A stretch of DNA of 64,000 nucleotides from positions 26,820-90,819 of the forward strand of contig JABAZP010000025.1 in the NCBI GenBank assembly GCA_018608405.1. The letters run 5' to 3'. How positions within the stretch are numbered: position 1 is the first letter of the stretch; every line of letters begins with the position of its first letter. Of this stretch, positions 17,860 to 26,374 are shown one piece after another. This stretch comes from Flavobacteriales bacterium (GTDB lineage: Bacteria; Bacteroidota; Bacteroidia; Flavobacteriales_E; Vicingaceae). Under the pieces are notes generated by a model. It searched no databases. It was not told the origin of the DNA and saw only the letters and a program-made list of their open reading frames with translations. The translations under genes and the position numbers were made by a program.

Positions 17860-18579
17860 TCAAACCTCTTTCACAAAAAGGTTTCTATCAAATCGTATTC
17901 GAGGTCCATAAATTCTATTTTCTCCTCTTTTACCAACACTTATGGCCATGCACACCTCTGCTTTTCCATAGGGTAGTTGTAGCAATCGGCGAACACGGCG
18001 TTGATCCAAACCTTCAATAGGACATGTATCGTAACCATAAGACCTAAAAGCTAACATTAAATTTTGGCAGGCTAGGGCAGTGGACTTGTTTGCCCAAACG
18101 CGCATGTCGGCTTTTGACTTCGGTTGTCGAACCATGGGTTTGAAAATACCGATGATGGAAAATGCAAGTCGTTTTACCCATCCTAATAGCCCTAAAAACC
18201 CCTGATTGTAAGCCAAAGGAGTAATCTTGCTGTAATACTGAATGGCTGATTTCGGCGCTTCAGTATCCTGATTTCTCAAAGCTTCTAGCATCAGCTTGGA
18301 ATTTCTTTTCCAAGTATCCGTGCGAGAAACAACAACAATCATTTCGGCAGCGGTTTTCACAGTGTTTTGATTCAAGCAGTAGTGCGTGAGTTTCTCTCGT
18401 TTTTCTTTCGAGCGAACCCAGTAAAACTCCCAAGGTTGCATGTTCGAAGAGTTGGGTTCCAATAAAGCTAAATCCAAACATTGGTTCATCACTTCTTCCG
18501 GTATCTTTTCGTCGGTATACAGGCGGCAACTGCGTCGGTTCGCAACAAGCTCCGTAAATTCTTGTGGGTTATTATAGTC
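17860..18579 (-). pseudogene. Nitroreductase-family gene that has lost its start
   Basis: The frame encodes a nitroreductase-type flavoprotein: NPQEFTELVANRRSCRLYT is the FMN-binding N-terminal Arg/Ser region, followed by LLEPNSSNMQPWEFYWV and a conserved C-terminal region with SVGKR. Similarity extends upstream to about 18579, but no ATG is available there. The first usable start is GTG at 18492, which would drop the FMN-binding RRS segment. The sequence immediately beyond 18580 belongs to an mrr fragment on the other strand, so a deletion junction appears to have removed the start and promoter. A 210-residue product from 18492 is possible but doubtful. Confidence 0.6.
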
Positions 18580-18581
18580 GG

Positions 18582-18713
18582 ATGCTGATAGATGGGAATA
18601 AACTTGCAGAATATTTGTATGATTTTGGTTTGGGCATGCAAGTGGAGCAAACGATCGAAATTAAAAAGCTGGATGCAGATTTCTGGGATGCGATGCAGGA
18701 TAGAACAGATTAG
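18582..18713 (+). pseudogene. 3' remnant of an Mrr-type restriction endonuclease
   Basis: Forty-three codons read MLIDGNKLAEYLYDFGLGMQ, then VEQTIEIKKLDADFW and a short tail to TAG. LIDG-x-x-L-A-x-x-M/Y with a following YEIK-x-hD-x-D-F/W is the signature end of Mrr_cat (type IV restriction) proteins. The catalytic D-QxK core is absent. The fragment abuts the start-less nitroreductase gene, marking a deletion boundary. Confidence 0.6.
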
Positions 18714-18719
18714 AAAAAC

Positions 18720-18735
18720 ATTATGTTAAATAGCG
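18720..18735 (+). repeat. 16-bp direct repeat, left copy
   Basis: ATTATGTTAAATAGCG occurs here, 7 nt after the mrr remnant, and again at 19446-19461 in the same orientation. The two copies bracket a 73-codon gene and repeat-rich DNA. Confidence 0.6.
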
Positions 18736-18937
18736 AAATGCTAAAAGCATCAGCCCGAAAAAACTGCGAGGCAGCTTTCGGCGTGAAACGAAGCGATAGC
18801 GAAATTGGCGCATACCCGAAAGAAATTGACATGATCTGAGCCATTGTGGCTAAAACGAACAGCAGAAGCATGTTCATATTGGAACATTCGTACGCGCCAA
18901 ACTAAATTCATAATAGCTTGATTGTTATTTTGAGAAC

Positions 18938-19159
18938 ATGATTTATAAAATTTTCGGAGTCGTTTGTATTATAGTGGGCTTAATTGTTGGTTTTTATTGC
19001 GTGCAGACAGTAACTAGTTTAGTTTATACTTTAGCAACTTCACCAAGTATTGATTCCTATTTAATTGGTAAAATGACCTTTTCTCTAATAGTAGCTTTGT
19101 TATCTGGGTTTGTTGCGTATTTCTTGTTCAAATTTGGGAAGAAGATGTTTAAGGGATAG
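18938..19159 (+). CDS. Small two-helix membrane protein
   Basis: This is a 73-residue protein with two hydrophobic helices (IFGVVCIIVGLIVGFYCV and MTFSLIVALLSGFVAYFLF) and a basic end (KFGKKMFKG). No family is recognised. The ATG start and composition are reasonable, but the gene lies among repeats and decayed genes, so its expression is uncertain. Confidence 0.5.
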   Translation: MIYKIFGVVCIIVGLIVGFYCVQTVTSLVYTLATSPSIDSYLIGKMTFSLIVALLSGFVAYFLFKFGKKMFKG

Positions 19160-19273
19160 CAATGAGTGCATATCTAGCATATATTCAAAATTAGGAACCG
19201 TGCGCCGTAAATATCTTAATCCCCCAAAATAAAGGCGGACAGGCTATATTAGCTGTTGTTATCGAACTTATCC

Positions 19274-19427
19274 TTCGACAAACTCAGGAACCGAGTCCGA
19301 GAACTGTTATTATGTGTAAATAGCCGCCATTTCGACTAAAGTTTATACTGAGTATATCGAAGTGCTCAATGTGACAGCAGCTATTAGGATATTTCCTGCT
19401 AATACTTGTCATTCTGAGCTTGTCGAA
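19274..19427. repeat. Inverted pair of REP-like 14-mers
   Basis: TTCGACAAACTCAG (19274-19287) and CTGAGCTTGTCGAA (19414-19427) are reverse complements with one mismatch. This sequence resembles short dispersed intergenic repeats seen in Bacteroidota genomes. Whether it is repeated genome-wide here cannot be seen from the window. Confidence 0.55.
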
Positions 19428-19445
19428 GAATGTCCTATAATTAAT

Positions 19446-19461
19446 ATTATGTTAAATAGCG
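19446..19461 (+). repeat. 16-bp direct repeat, right copy
   Basis: This is an exact copy of the 16-mer at 18720-18735 in the same orientation, 726 bp apart. Confidence 0.6.
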
Positions 19462-19561
19462 TTTTCGAAGAACCGACCTATTTCAAATTAAATTTACCAA
19501 GCAGACAATTATTATACTATATACTTGCCCTATTTTATTACCGCTACAATAGCATAAAAAA

Positions 19562-19584
19562 AGCCCCGTCAAATTGACGAGGCT
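19562..19584 (-). terminator. Terminator for the 19630-20055 gene
   Basis: On the minus strand AGCCTCGTCAA pairs with TTGACGGGGCT (one mismatch) and is followed by seven T residues. It lies 46 nt after the stop codon of the minus-strand gene. Confidence 0.75.
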
Positions 19585-19629
19585 CACAATTGGTTTGGTT
19601 GGCTTATCTCAGTTTAACCGAATCAAGCT

Positions 19630-20055
19630 TTAGGTAATCCAATTGTTTTCTTTTGCTTTTTTTGAAAAAATAATGAGGTAAATTCCTATTAGCAACACTA
19701 CAACTGGCATAATTGCATTTTCTGCACCATACACCTCAAAAGTATCTCCAATAAAGAAATTCCATATTTGCTGCACCACTATGCCAATTACAGAAATAAT
19801 AAATACAGGATGTGCTAACGATTTCTTCAGCAGTAACAATATACAGCCTAATAACCCAAACCATACGGCAACAGCAAACGAAGCTGTGACCCAAACTGGT
19901 GTTGATTCCATCAACGCTCTTTCCGCTTCTGACATCCCTTCAAGTGCTTCAGGTGGCATCATTTGCATTCCCAAGTAGGCAGCACAGCCCATTAAGTTCC
20001 AGATGAGTGCTATAATGGATATGATCCAAAAAAATACAGGTGGCTTAGTTTTCAT
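19630..20055 (-). CDS. Four-helix membrane protein of unknown function
   Basis: This is a 141-residue integral membrane protein. Helices are at residues about 8-30, 53-77, 82-103 and 115-132. A short extracytoplasmic segment (MPPEALEGMSEAERALMEST) lies between the first two. Proteins with this layout are widespread in Bacteroidota as hypothetical membrane proteins, sometimes labelled sugar transporter without evidence. A terminator lies 46 nt downstream. Confidence 0.65.
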   Translation of the reverse strand: MKTKPPVFFWIISIIALIWNLMGCAAYLGMQMMPPEALEGMSEAERALMESTPVWVTASFAVAVWFGLLGCILLLLKKSLAHPVFIISVIGIVVQQIWNFFIGDTFEVYGAENAIMPVVVLLIGIYLIIFSKKAKENNWIT

Positions 20056-20209
20056 ACTCTCATATAAATGTTGTACGATATTAGTAAAAATAATTCAAAA
20101 GCAGAAAAAGCACCCTATAAAACCAAGTGATGAGCAACCTAAAATAGGGCATTGAAATTCTCACAACGCCGCTTCATACGTCAGAGTTCCCTTTTAGTAC
20201 CTTTGTCAC

Positions 20210-22261
20210 ATGCGGAAACTCTTCAAATTCCTAAGCTTTTCTTTCCTCATATTGGCTATCATTGTGGCCACCTTCTTGGCTACATTATTTTTAGGTGGTT
20301 TTGGGAAAATTCCAAAAAAATCGGAACTACTTGACCTTCAAAATGAGTCTGCAAGTTTAGTATTTGCAAATAATGAATCCCTGATAGGTAAATTTTTTAA
20401 GGAAAATCGAACCAATGTTCCATACGATTCTCTTCCCTCCCATTTAGTTGAAGCGCTTATTGCCACAGAAGATGCGCGTTTTTATAGCCACGAAGGAGTT
20501 GATGCTCGTGCGATGGTTCGCGTGTTCTTTAAAACTATTTTAATGGGTGACCGAAGCTCTGGTGGTGGCAGTACTTTGAGCCAACAACTGGCCAAAAATT
20601 TATTTGGTCGGAAGGACTATGGGAAAATTAGTTTGGGAGTGAACAAACTCAAAGAAATGGTTTTAGCCAATCGTTTAGAAGAAGTTTACAGTAAGGAAGA
20701 AGTAATTGCCCTCTATTTTAACACAGTTCCTTTTAGCGAGAATGTTTATGGAATTGAAGTCGCCGCTCAGCGTTTCTTTTCCGTTCCTGTAAGTCAGTTA
20801 AAAATTCAACAGGCCGCAGTATTGGTGGGCATGCTAAAAGCAAATACACGCTACAATCCTCGTTTACATCCAACAAATGCCAAAGAAAGACGAAATGTGG
20901 TTTTTGCCCAAATGCAGACCTACGGCTACTTGGACCAACAAGAGCTTGACTCACTGAACGCCCTTGAATTGCAATTGAAGTACTCCAACCTTTCTTTGAA
21001 TGCACTTGCCCCCTACTTTATGGAGGAGCTGCAGTCGGAATTGAAAGCTATTTTGCACCAAATAGAATTGAAAACTGGTAAAGCATATAACTACAAAACC
21101 GACGGACTCCGTATTTCTAGCACGCTTAATAAGAACCTGCAGTAATCCGGAATAATAGCGTTTCAGCAGCACCTAGCTAAAATGCAGCGATACTTTAATC
21201 AGCTATATGCCAAAGGGAAATCGCGCAGAAATCTCGTGCAATTGGCCCAAAAAATTGCAAAACGAAAGCAGATCGACTTAACAGATGAAACAGTTAAAGC
21301 TAGAAGTTTATTTACCTGGGAAAACAGCGATAGCTCAATGGAAGTTAGCGTTGAAGATAGTTTGCTTCATACCTTAAAACAGCTGCACGCAGGATTGCTT
21401 GGCGTTAACCCGCAAAACGGAGCTATTTTAACATGGATTGGAGGTATTGATTTTAGTCATTACCCATACGATCAAGTTTTAGCAAAACGACAATTGGCAT
21501 CTACCTTTAAACCTATTCTCTATGCTGAAGCCTTGCGATCAGGTAGAAAGCCGTGTGATTACATTTCTAATGAAAACATTGTGCTCAGCGATTATGATAA
21601 TTGGTCACCCCAAAACTACGACGGGAGTTCGGGTGGCTCCTACTCTTTTGCTGCCGCTTTAGCGAATTCTAAAAACTTGCCAACGGTACATTTGTATTTC
21701 GAAACACAACAAGAACGGCTCAAACAATTGTGGAACGACCTTGGGTTTATAGATCCGCTGCACGAAGGGCCTTCCGTGATTTTAGGGACAAACTCAGTGA
21801 GCATGTTGGAGTTGGCTATTGCCTGCAGTTCATTTGCAAATGGCGGCAAGGTAGTAGATTCTTAGACCATTGAAAGTATTGTGGATGCGGACGGTATTGA
21901 GATTTATCGTAAAAGCCCTAAAGCGTTTCCATATGTGCTAGAGAAAACGGTATCCACTCAACTGAATCAAATTCTTCAAAAAGCAATTCAAGAAGGTACA
22001 GGCGCATCCATCAGATCAACGCCTTTGGTAGCGCTATGCCTTAAAGAAGCTCAAAGAGAAGTACAATTTAAAAGGAGCATGAATTCAGCTTACTTTGCCT
22101 CTTCGGCTTCCATAGATTGTGAAGATTTTCGAGATGCTGATTTGATTGATAAAGTCTTTAAAATTTTTAAACGAAAAGAAACCAACCTTGAAGATGAGCG
22201 GAAAAAGGCAAAAAAGAAGAAAAAGGTGAAAGGATTTTTTAAGTCAATCTTTGGCAATTAA
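20210..22261 (+). pseudogene. Class A penicillin-binding protein gene with two stops and a deletion
   Basis: One frame (20210-22261) encodes a bifunctional peptidoglycan synthase. It has an N-terminal membrane anchor, a GT51 transglycosylase (ALIATEDARFYSHEG and GGSTLSQQLAKNLF) and a transpeptidase with SxxK (ASTFKP) and SxN (SKN). TAA at 21143-21145 and TAG at 21863-21865 interrupt it. Near 22020 the sequence jumps from GASIRST to PLVALCLKEAQREVQF, skipping the region that should hold the KTG motif, a loss of very roughly 70-90 codons. The transpeptidase is dead. The first 311 codons still contain an apparently whole GT51 domain. Confidence 0.85.
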
Positions 22262-22287
22262 ACATTTCTGAAAATGAACCAATAAAA

Positions 22288-22313
22288 AAGCCGCTCCAAA
22301 ATTGAAGCGGCTT
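22288..22313 (-). terminator. Terminator for the 22332-22805 gene
   Basis: AAGCCGCT and AGCGGCTT form an 8-bp stem. On the minus strand it is followed by a run of T residues. It sits 19 nt after the minus-strand stop and may also serve the plus-strand gene ending at 22261. Confidence 0.8.
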
Positions 22314-22331
22314 TCATTTATTAGTCTTAGA

Positions 22332-22805
22332 CTATTTCTTCTTTTTAAAGTAAAAACGTGTTAGAAAAAGTCCATTAGAATCATCCTTACCTCCATATGC
22401 CTCTACAGCTGAATTGATACTGATAATTTCCCATCCTTCATCTAACAAAGCATTAACTCTAGAATCAATTACAGCATCGTTAGCAGCGATGTTTTGAAAA
22501 CGAATTCCACCAATGTTGTAAAAGTTTAACAACTTGGTCTCTTCGTAATTTTTTACTCTAATGTCTCCTCTATCAGACTTGTTTCGAGAATTATCCTCTT
22601 CTGTCATTATTTTGCTATACTCCTTGTAGTCTCTATCTTCCATAGCGTTAATGATTCTAGACCTACCCACTCCATTTGGAACAATAGACTCAATAATTGT
22701 AACCGTTTTGAATTGATAACCTTTTTCTACCAAGGTAAAAGAATAGATAACTGCCATGATACAGATAGCAGAGATAGTAAGCGCGATGTAATTAAATTTT
22801 TTCAT
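22332..22805 (-). CDS. Exported or membrane-anchored hypothetical protein
   Basis: This is a 157-residue protein with an N-terminal hydrophobic segment (YIALTISAICIMAVIYSFTL) acting as a signal anchor, then a soluble alpha/beta domain ending TRFYFKKKK. I do not recognise the family. The C-terminal pattern (DEGWEIISINSAVEAYGGKDD) resembles small DUF4177-like folds, but this is weak. A strong terminator follows. Confidence 0.6.
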   Translation of the reverse strand: MKKFNYIALTISAICIMAVIYSFTLVEKGYQFKTVTIIESIVPNGVGRSRIINAMEDRDYKEYSKIMTEEDNSRNKSDRGDIRVKNYEETKLLNFYNIGGIRFQNIAANDAVIDSRVNALLDEGWEIISINSAVEAYGGKDDSNGLFLTRFYFKKKK

Positions 22806-22921
22806 TATCGTTTGTTTATTATTAAGCGGCTAAAATATAGATTAAAGACATAACTAACAAGTTGTTTTTTTTGCATTACTATAAAGAGAAAATAGTTGTT
22901 GAGCCAGATATCCACGAAAAA

Positions 22922-22947
22922 AAGCCGCTTCAAAAATGAAGCGGCTT
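22922..22947 (-). terminator. Terminator for the YiaA-like gene
   Basis: AAGCCGCTTCA and TGAAGCGGCTT form an 11-bp perfect stem with a 4-nt loop. On the minus strand it is followed by seven T residues, 13 nt after the stop codon at 22960. The stem sequence is nearly the same as the terminator at 22288. Confidence 0.88.
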
Positions 22948-22959
22948 CCAAACTTTAAT

Positions 22960-23457
22960 TTAATCCATTTTACTCAACAACTTGGTATCTCGTGTGTTTT
23001 TCTGCACCGCAACAGCTGCAAAGTTGGCTAGTATGTAACACATCCCAAAAAAGCCCTTTTCACTCAAACTGATGTCTGCATTTCGGAGTCCAATGAGTAA
23101 TAATGCAACAGAACAAATAGTCGTAAACCAACTGATGCCGTAATAAATATCAGTTACTTCTATTCCCTCCACTCGATCTCGAACACATTTTTGCACTGAG
23201 ATTACCGAGAATAATCCAAATAAGATGAGCGTAAAGTAAAATCCCTTTTCGCTCAAAAGCATAGTAGAATTCCACAAGCCAATACAATAAGAGATTAACC
23301 CTACTCCTAAACAAATCCATGCCACTCCGACAAACGTTGCAGTGGGTTTCAGTCCCAAGTCATTCCATTTTTCTTTGGGTTTCATTTCTTTTATTTTTTT
23401 GCTAGGGACTATAATGTCTTCATTTTGCTCTTCAGTCATAAATACATCTTGTTTCAT
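22960..23457 (-). CDS. YiaA/YiaB-family inner membrane protein
   Basis: This is a 165-residue protein with a charged N-terminus and four transmembrane helices arranged as two YiaAB two-helix units. The diagnostic segments are LSEKGFYFTLILFGLFSVIS followed by VQKCVRDR in the first unit, and LSEKGFFGMCYILANFAAVA followed by VQKNTRD in the second. The family is of unknown function and located in the cytoplasmic membrane. Either Met1 or Met7 could be the start. Confidence 0.85.
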   Translation of the reverse strand: MKQDVFMTEEQNEDIIVPSKKIKEMKPKEKWNDLGLKPTATFVGVAWICLGVGLISYCIGLWNSTMLLSEKGFYFTLILFGLFSVISVQKCVRDRVEGIEVTDIYYGISWFTTICSVALLLIGLRNADISLSEKGFFGMCYILANFAAVAVQKNTRDTKLLSKMD

Positions 23458-23610
23458 AATTTCTAGTTTTTTAAATGATGTTGCAAATTTGTGGACTCCT
23501 TCCTTCTTCTAAAAAGTGTATTTTTAAAATATATTACGCTATTATATATTTATATTTAGCATAAACTATTCTTTAATATGTATATAAGAATAAATTAAAT
23601 ATGATATAAT

Positions 23611-25086
23611 TTGAATATTTCAGACTTAACAGACATTATTTCTCCAAAAGAGGAACGAGATTTTATTCGCTATCTGATAAATAGGTCTAAGAATGGAAAT
23701 AAAAACGGGATTGAGCTTTTTAAGGCTTTGCGAACCGGTCAAGCAGATTCAAAGAGAAATGAATGGGGTTCCAATCGCTACAACGTTATTAAAAAACGCT
23801 TGAGTGACAACCTTAGCGCATTTATAGCCGAACAAATTGTGAAGAAGGAAGCTCAGTTAGAGGTTGAGTTAATTAAGAGTCTACTGCTTGCGAGAAAACT
23901 CATTCGGTTTAAAAAAATTAAGACAGCTTTCAACATTCTTTCTAAAGCGAAGGAGAAAGCTAAATCTGCTCAATTGTATTCTATTTTAAATGAGATTAAC
24001 CATAGTATGCTGGAATGCTCCTTAGATCAAACAGCTATCACTCAAGAGCCAATTATTCATGACCTTCAAGAAAGTCTTAAGCAATATACCGAACAGGAAC
24101 AACGATCAATAGCCAATAGCCGTCTAAAAAAAGCATTTCGAGATGCTGAGCATGAAGGAAAGGAGATAGAGCTCTTGCAAGAGTTTGAGCAATACAATTA
24201 TGACATCAATGATAGTTCTGCGGAGTTTGACTTTAAGGATTTATTGGAAATGGCAACCATTGCAGATGCTCAAGCGAGTTATTACAAGAACTACGCTGAT
24301 ATCAATGTTTTCTTTATCGACCGCTTACGTGGGTTAGAACAAGTCGACAAAAACGAACTAACTCAATTACCTGCTCACATTGAGTTGATTTACCTAATCG
24401 CCAACATTTACTTTAGGAAGAAGGAATTTATAAAGAGCGAAAGTTTTCTTTCGAAAATGGAAACTTTGATGAAAAAAGAAAATGCCTTGTATCGAAAGCA
24501 GTTTCAAGTAAGGCTAATTAGCCTATTGGCACTTAATTATAATTTCTTAGGTTTTCACCAAAGAGCTTCACTCCTATTGGATGAGCATTTTGCCTCAAAG
24601 GAGTTTCTTTTGCAAGAATCGTTGAACCCATTGCTAATTCGCAGTATGATTGCATTTCAACAAGGAGACTTTAAGTTTACTTCCAAATTGTTTGCTAACT
24701 TTCAAGAAAGCGATAAGTACTATGAGCAATTAATGGGTCGCGATTGGTTGTTAAACAAGAAGTACATGGAAATCTTGTTGCACATTGAATTAAAGAACGA
24801 TGATTTTGTAGAATCTAGAATCAACAGTTTGGTAAAAAAGCACGGTTCTTATCTAAAGTCCAAATCGTCTTTTCGAGTATTGCCTTTTTTAAAATTAGTG
24901 AAGCTCATTTACCGTAATCCCGAAGTAGCAGACAAGCAAGAATTTGAATCTAAAGTGGCTTCTATTTTGATTCGTAAACCTTCTGAGCAAGAAGACTTGT
25001 TTCTGATTTGTTTTTACGCTTGGCTAAAATCTAAAATGACCGGAAAAGCGATTTATGAAACTACTTTAGAATTGGTATCTAGCTAA
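23611..25086 (+). CDS. Large alpha-helical protein of unknown function
   Basis: This is a 491-residue soluble, almost entirely helical protein read from TTG 23611. An upstream ATG is immediately stopped. Segments such as IELIYLIANIYFRKKEFIKSE and ALNYNFLGFHQRASLLLDE suggest degenerate TPR-like helical hairpins. No enzymatic motif is visible. It overlaps the convergent oxidoreductase gene by 8 nt. I do not recognise a named family. Confidence 0.65.
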   Translation: MNISDLTDIISPKEERDFIRYLINRSKNGNKNGIELFKALRTGQADSKRNEWGSNRYNVIKKRLSDNLSAFIAEQIVKKEAQLEVELIKSLLLARKLIRFKKIKTAFNILSKAKEKAKSAQLYSILNEINHSMLECSLDQTAITQEPIIHDLQESLKQYTEQEQRSIANSRLKKAFRDAEHEGKEIELLQEFEQYNYDINDSSAEFDFKDLLEMATIADAQASYYKNYADINVFFIDRLRGLEQVDKNELTQLPAHIELIYLIANIYFRKKEFIKSESFLSKMETLMKKENALYRKQFQVRLISLLALNYNFLGFHQRASLLLDEHFASKEFLLQESLNPLLIRSMIAFQQGDFKFTSKLFANFQESDKYYEQLMGRDWLLNKKYMEILLHIELKNDDFVESRINSLVKKHGSYLKSKSSFRVLPFLKLVKLIYRNPEVADKQEFESKVASILIRKPSEQEDLFLICFYAWLKSKMTGKAIYETTLELVSS

Positions 25087-26320
25087 TGCTTCGTTCTATT
25101 TTTTCCAACACGGCCTGAGCTGCCTTTTCTCCGGCCATCATAGCAGCATTTAAAGAGCCATTCAAGGTCACATCTCCGGCAAGAAAAACTCGATCTAATA
25201 ATTGAGTTTGCGTGGAAGGTATTTCATTTTGTATGTTCTGCAGGTTAGGCAGTGCTTTGGGAATGGTAAAGCTGTGCTTCAATTCACCAACGCGGATATT
25301 ACACAATTCACTAAGTTCCGTCTTTACTTTGTTCACCAAGTCGTTGCCGCTAAGCCCCTTGCTGTCCACGACAGTCACGGAAAGTAGGTTGCTGTTAGTT
25401 CCTGTCAAACTGTTGACATAATGCAAGTTGTTAATGCAATGTTTTCCGGGAATTAATCCAATTAACTTTTCGTTGATTACTTTGTCAGGAGTCTCAAAAT
25501 AATAGCAATAACAAGCTTTCCAAGCTAACTTTTGATTGCGCAAGTTGCTAATCAGTTCATCTGCTTCCGTAGCAACAATGGTATAATCACTTTCTACTTT
25601 TGGCAAACCTTCTATCGTAATGCCTGAAGTATCAACGTTAGAAACTGCTACATTGTAGTGAAACGTGCTATTCTTCAATTTGCTTAATAACTGCTTTGGA
25701 ATTGCTTCAATGCCTTTCTTCGGAACACTTGCTTGCCCTTCAGCAAACATTTTAAATACAAACTCAAACATTCTACTAGAGGTACTTAATTCTGTCTCCA
25801 AGAAAATTCCGCTGAAAAAGGGTTGAAAAAAATCGTGAATAATTACATCTGAGAAGCATCTTTCTTTTAAGTACCTGAGTGTTGTTTTCTCTTCTTTATC
25901 AAAAATTTCGTCTAACGATTGGCCTTTTAGTTCGTTGTTTAGTCGATAGACTTTTAGTTTATCCGACAAAGTAGCATGTTGACTAAAAATAGTTGGCAAT
26001 AAGAGTTTTGGATTGCGCAGAGGGTCACCAAATTTAGAAGCCTTTTTGTTTTCAAAAATGATGGAACCTGGCCAAAATTGCTGTAAGTCTAACGAAGCGT
26101 AATCCAAGTATTTTTGCGCCATAGGATACGATTCTAGCAAAACTTGAAATCCATAGTCAAATACATATTCGCCTATCGTTTCTGTTTTCACTCTACCACC
26201 TACTCGATCTGTTTTTTCAAAGATGTGAGGAGCATAGCCTTCTTGTTCAAGCACTAGCGCAGCAATTAACCCGCTAACTCCTGCTCCAATAATGTTAATT
26301 TTTTTATCCTTCTTTGACAT
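25079..26320 (-). CDS. FAD-dependent amine-oxidase-fold oxidoreductase
   Basis: This is a 413-residue flavoprotein of the phytoene desaturase/protoporphyrinogen oxidase superfamily. The N-terminal dinucleotide fold is INIIGAGVSGLIAALVLEQEG, followed by EKTDRVGGRVKTE and FDYGFQVL. The C-terminal FAD motif is VFLAGDVTLNGSLNAAMMAG. The substrate cannot be told. Carotenoid-type or porphyrin-type desaturation is possible. No carotenoid genes are adjacent. Confidence 0.8.
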   Translation of the reverse strand: MSKKDKKINIIGAGVSGLIAALVLEQEGYAPHIFEKTDRVGGRVKTETIGEYVFDYGFQVLLESYPMAQKYLDYASLDLQQFWPGSIIFENKKASKFGDPLRNPKLLLPTIFSQHATLSDKLKVYRLNNELKGQSLDEIFDKEEKTTLRYLKERCFSDVIIHDFFQPFFSGIFLETELSTSSRMFEFVFKMFAEGQASVPKKGIEAIPKQLLSKLKNSTFHYNVAVSNVDTSGITIEGLPKVESDYTIVATEADELISNLRNQKLAWKACYCYYFETPDKVINEKLIGLIPGKHCINNLHYVNSLTGTNSNLLSVTVVDSKGLSGNDLVNKVKTELSELCNIRVGELKHSFTIPKALPNLQNIQNEIPSTQTQLLDRVFLAGDVTLNGSLNAAMMAGEKAAQAVLEKIERSIS

Positions 26321-26374
26321 TCAGCTTGGTTTTGAATCAAAACGAATAACCCTTCAATCTGTTTAAAACTGAAG

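Larger units (their letters stand above)
19160..19629. other. Repeat-rich intergenic region
   Basis: These 470 bases contain no convincing gene. They hold an inverted pair of 14-bp repeats (19274-19287 and 19414-19427), the right copy of a 16-bp direct repeat (19446-19461) and a minus-strand terminator near 19562. A 71-codon frame at 19362 runs straight through the repeats and is probably spurious. Confidence 0.6.

Noticed and set aside
18714..18937. Possible 38-codon gene after the mrr remnant
   Set aside because: It is short, has no family resemblance, and starts inside the 16-bp direct repeat.
19362..19577. 71-codon frame in the 19 kb gap
   Set aside because: It crosses the REP-like repeat, the direct repeat and the terminator, and has no recognisable features.
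14411..21865. Stop-codon reassignment or readthrough to explain in-frame TAA/TAG codons
   Set aside because: Both TAA and TAG also end intact neighbouring genes, and the affected genes carry additional frameshifts, deletions or motif losses.
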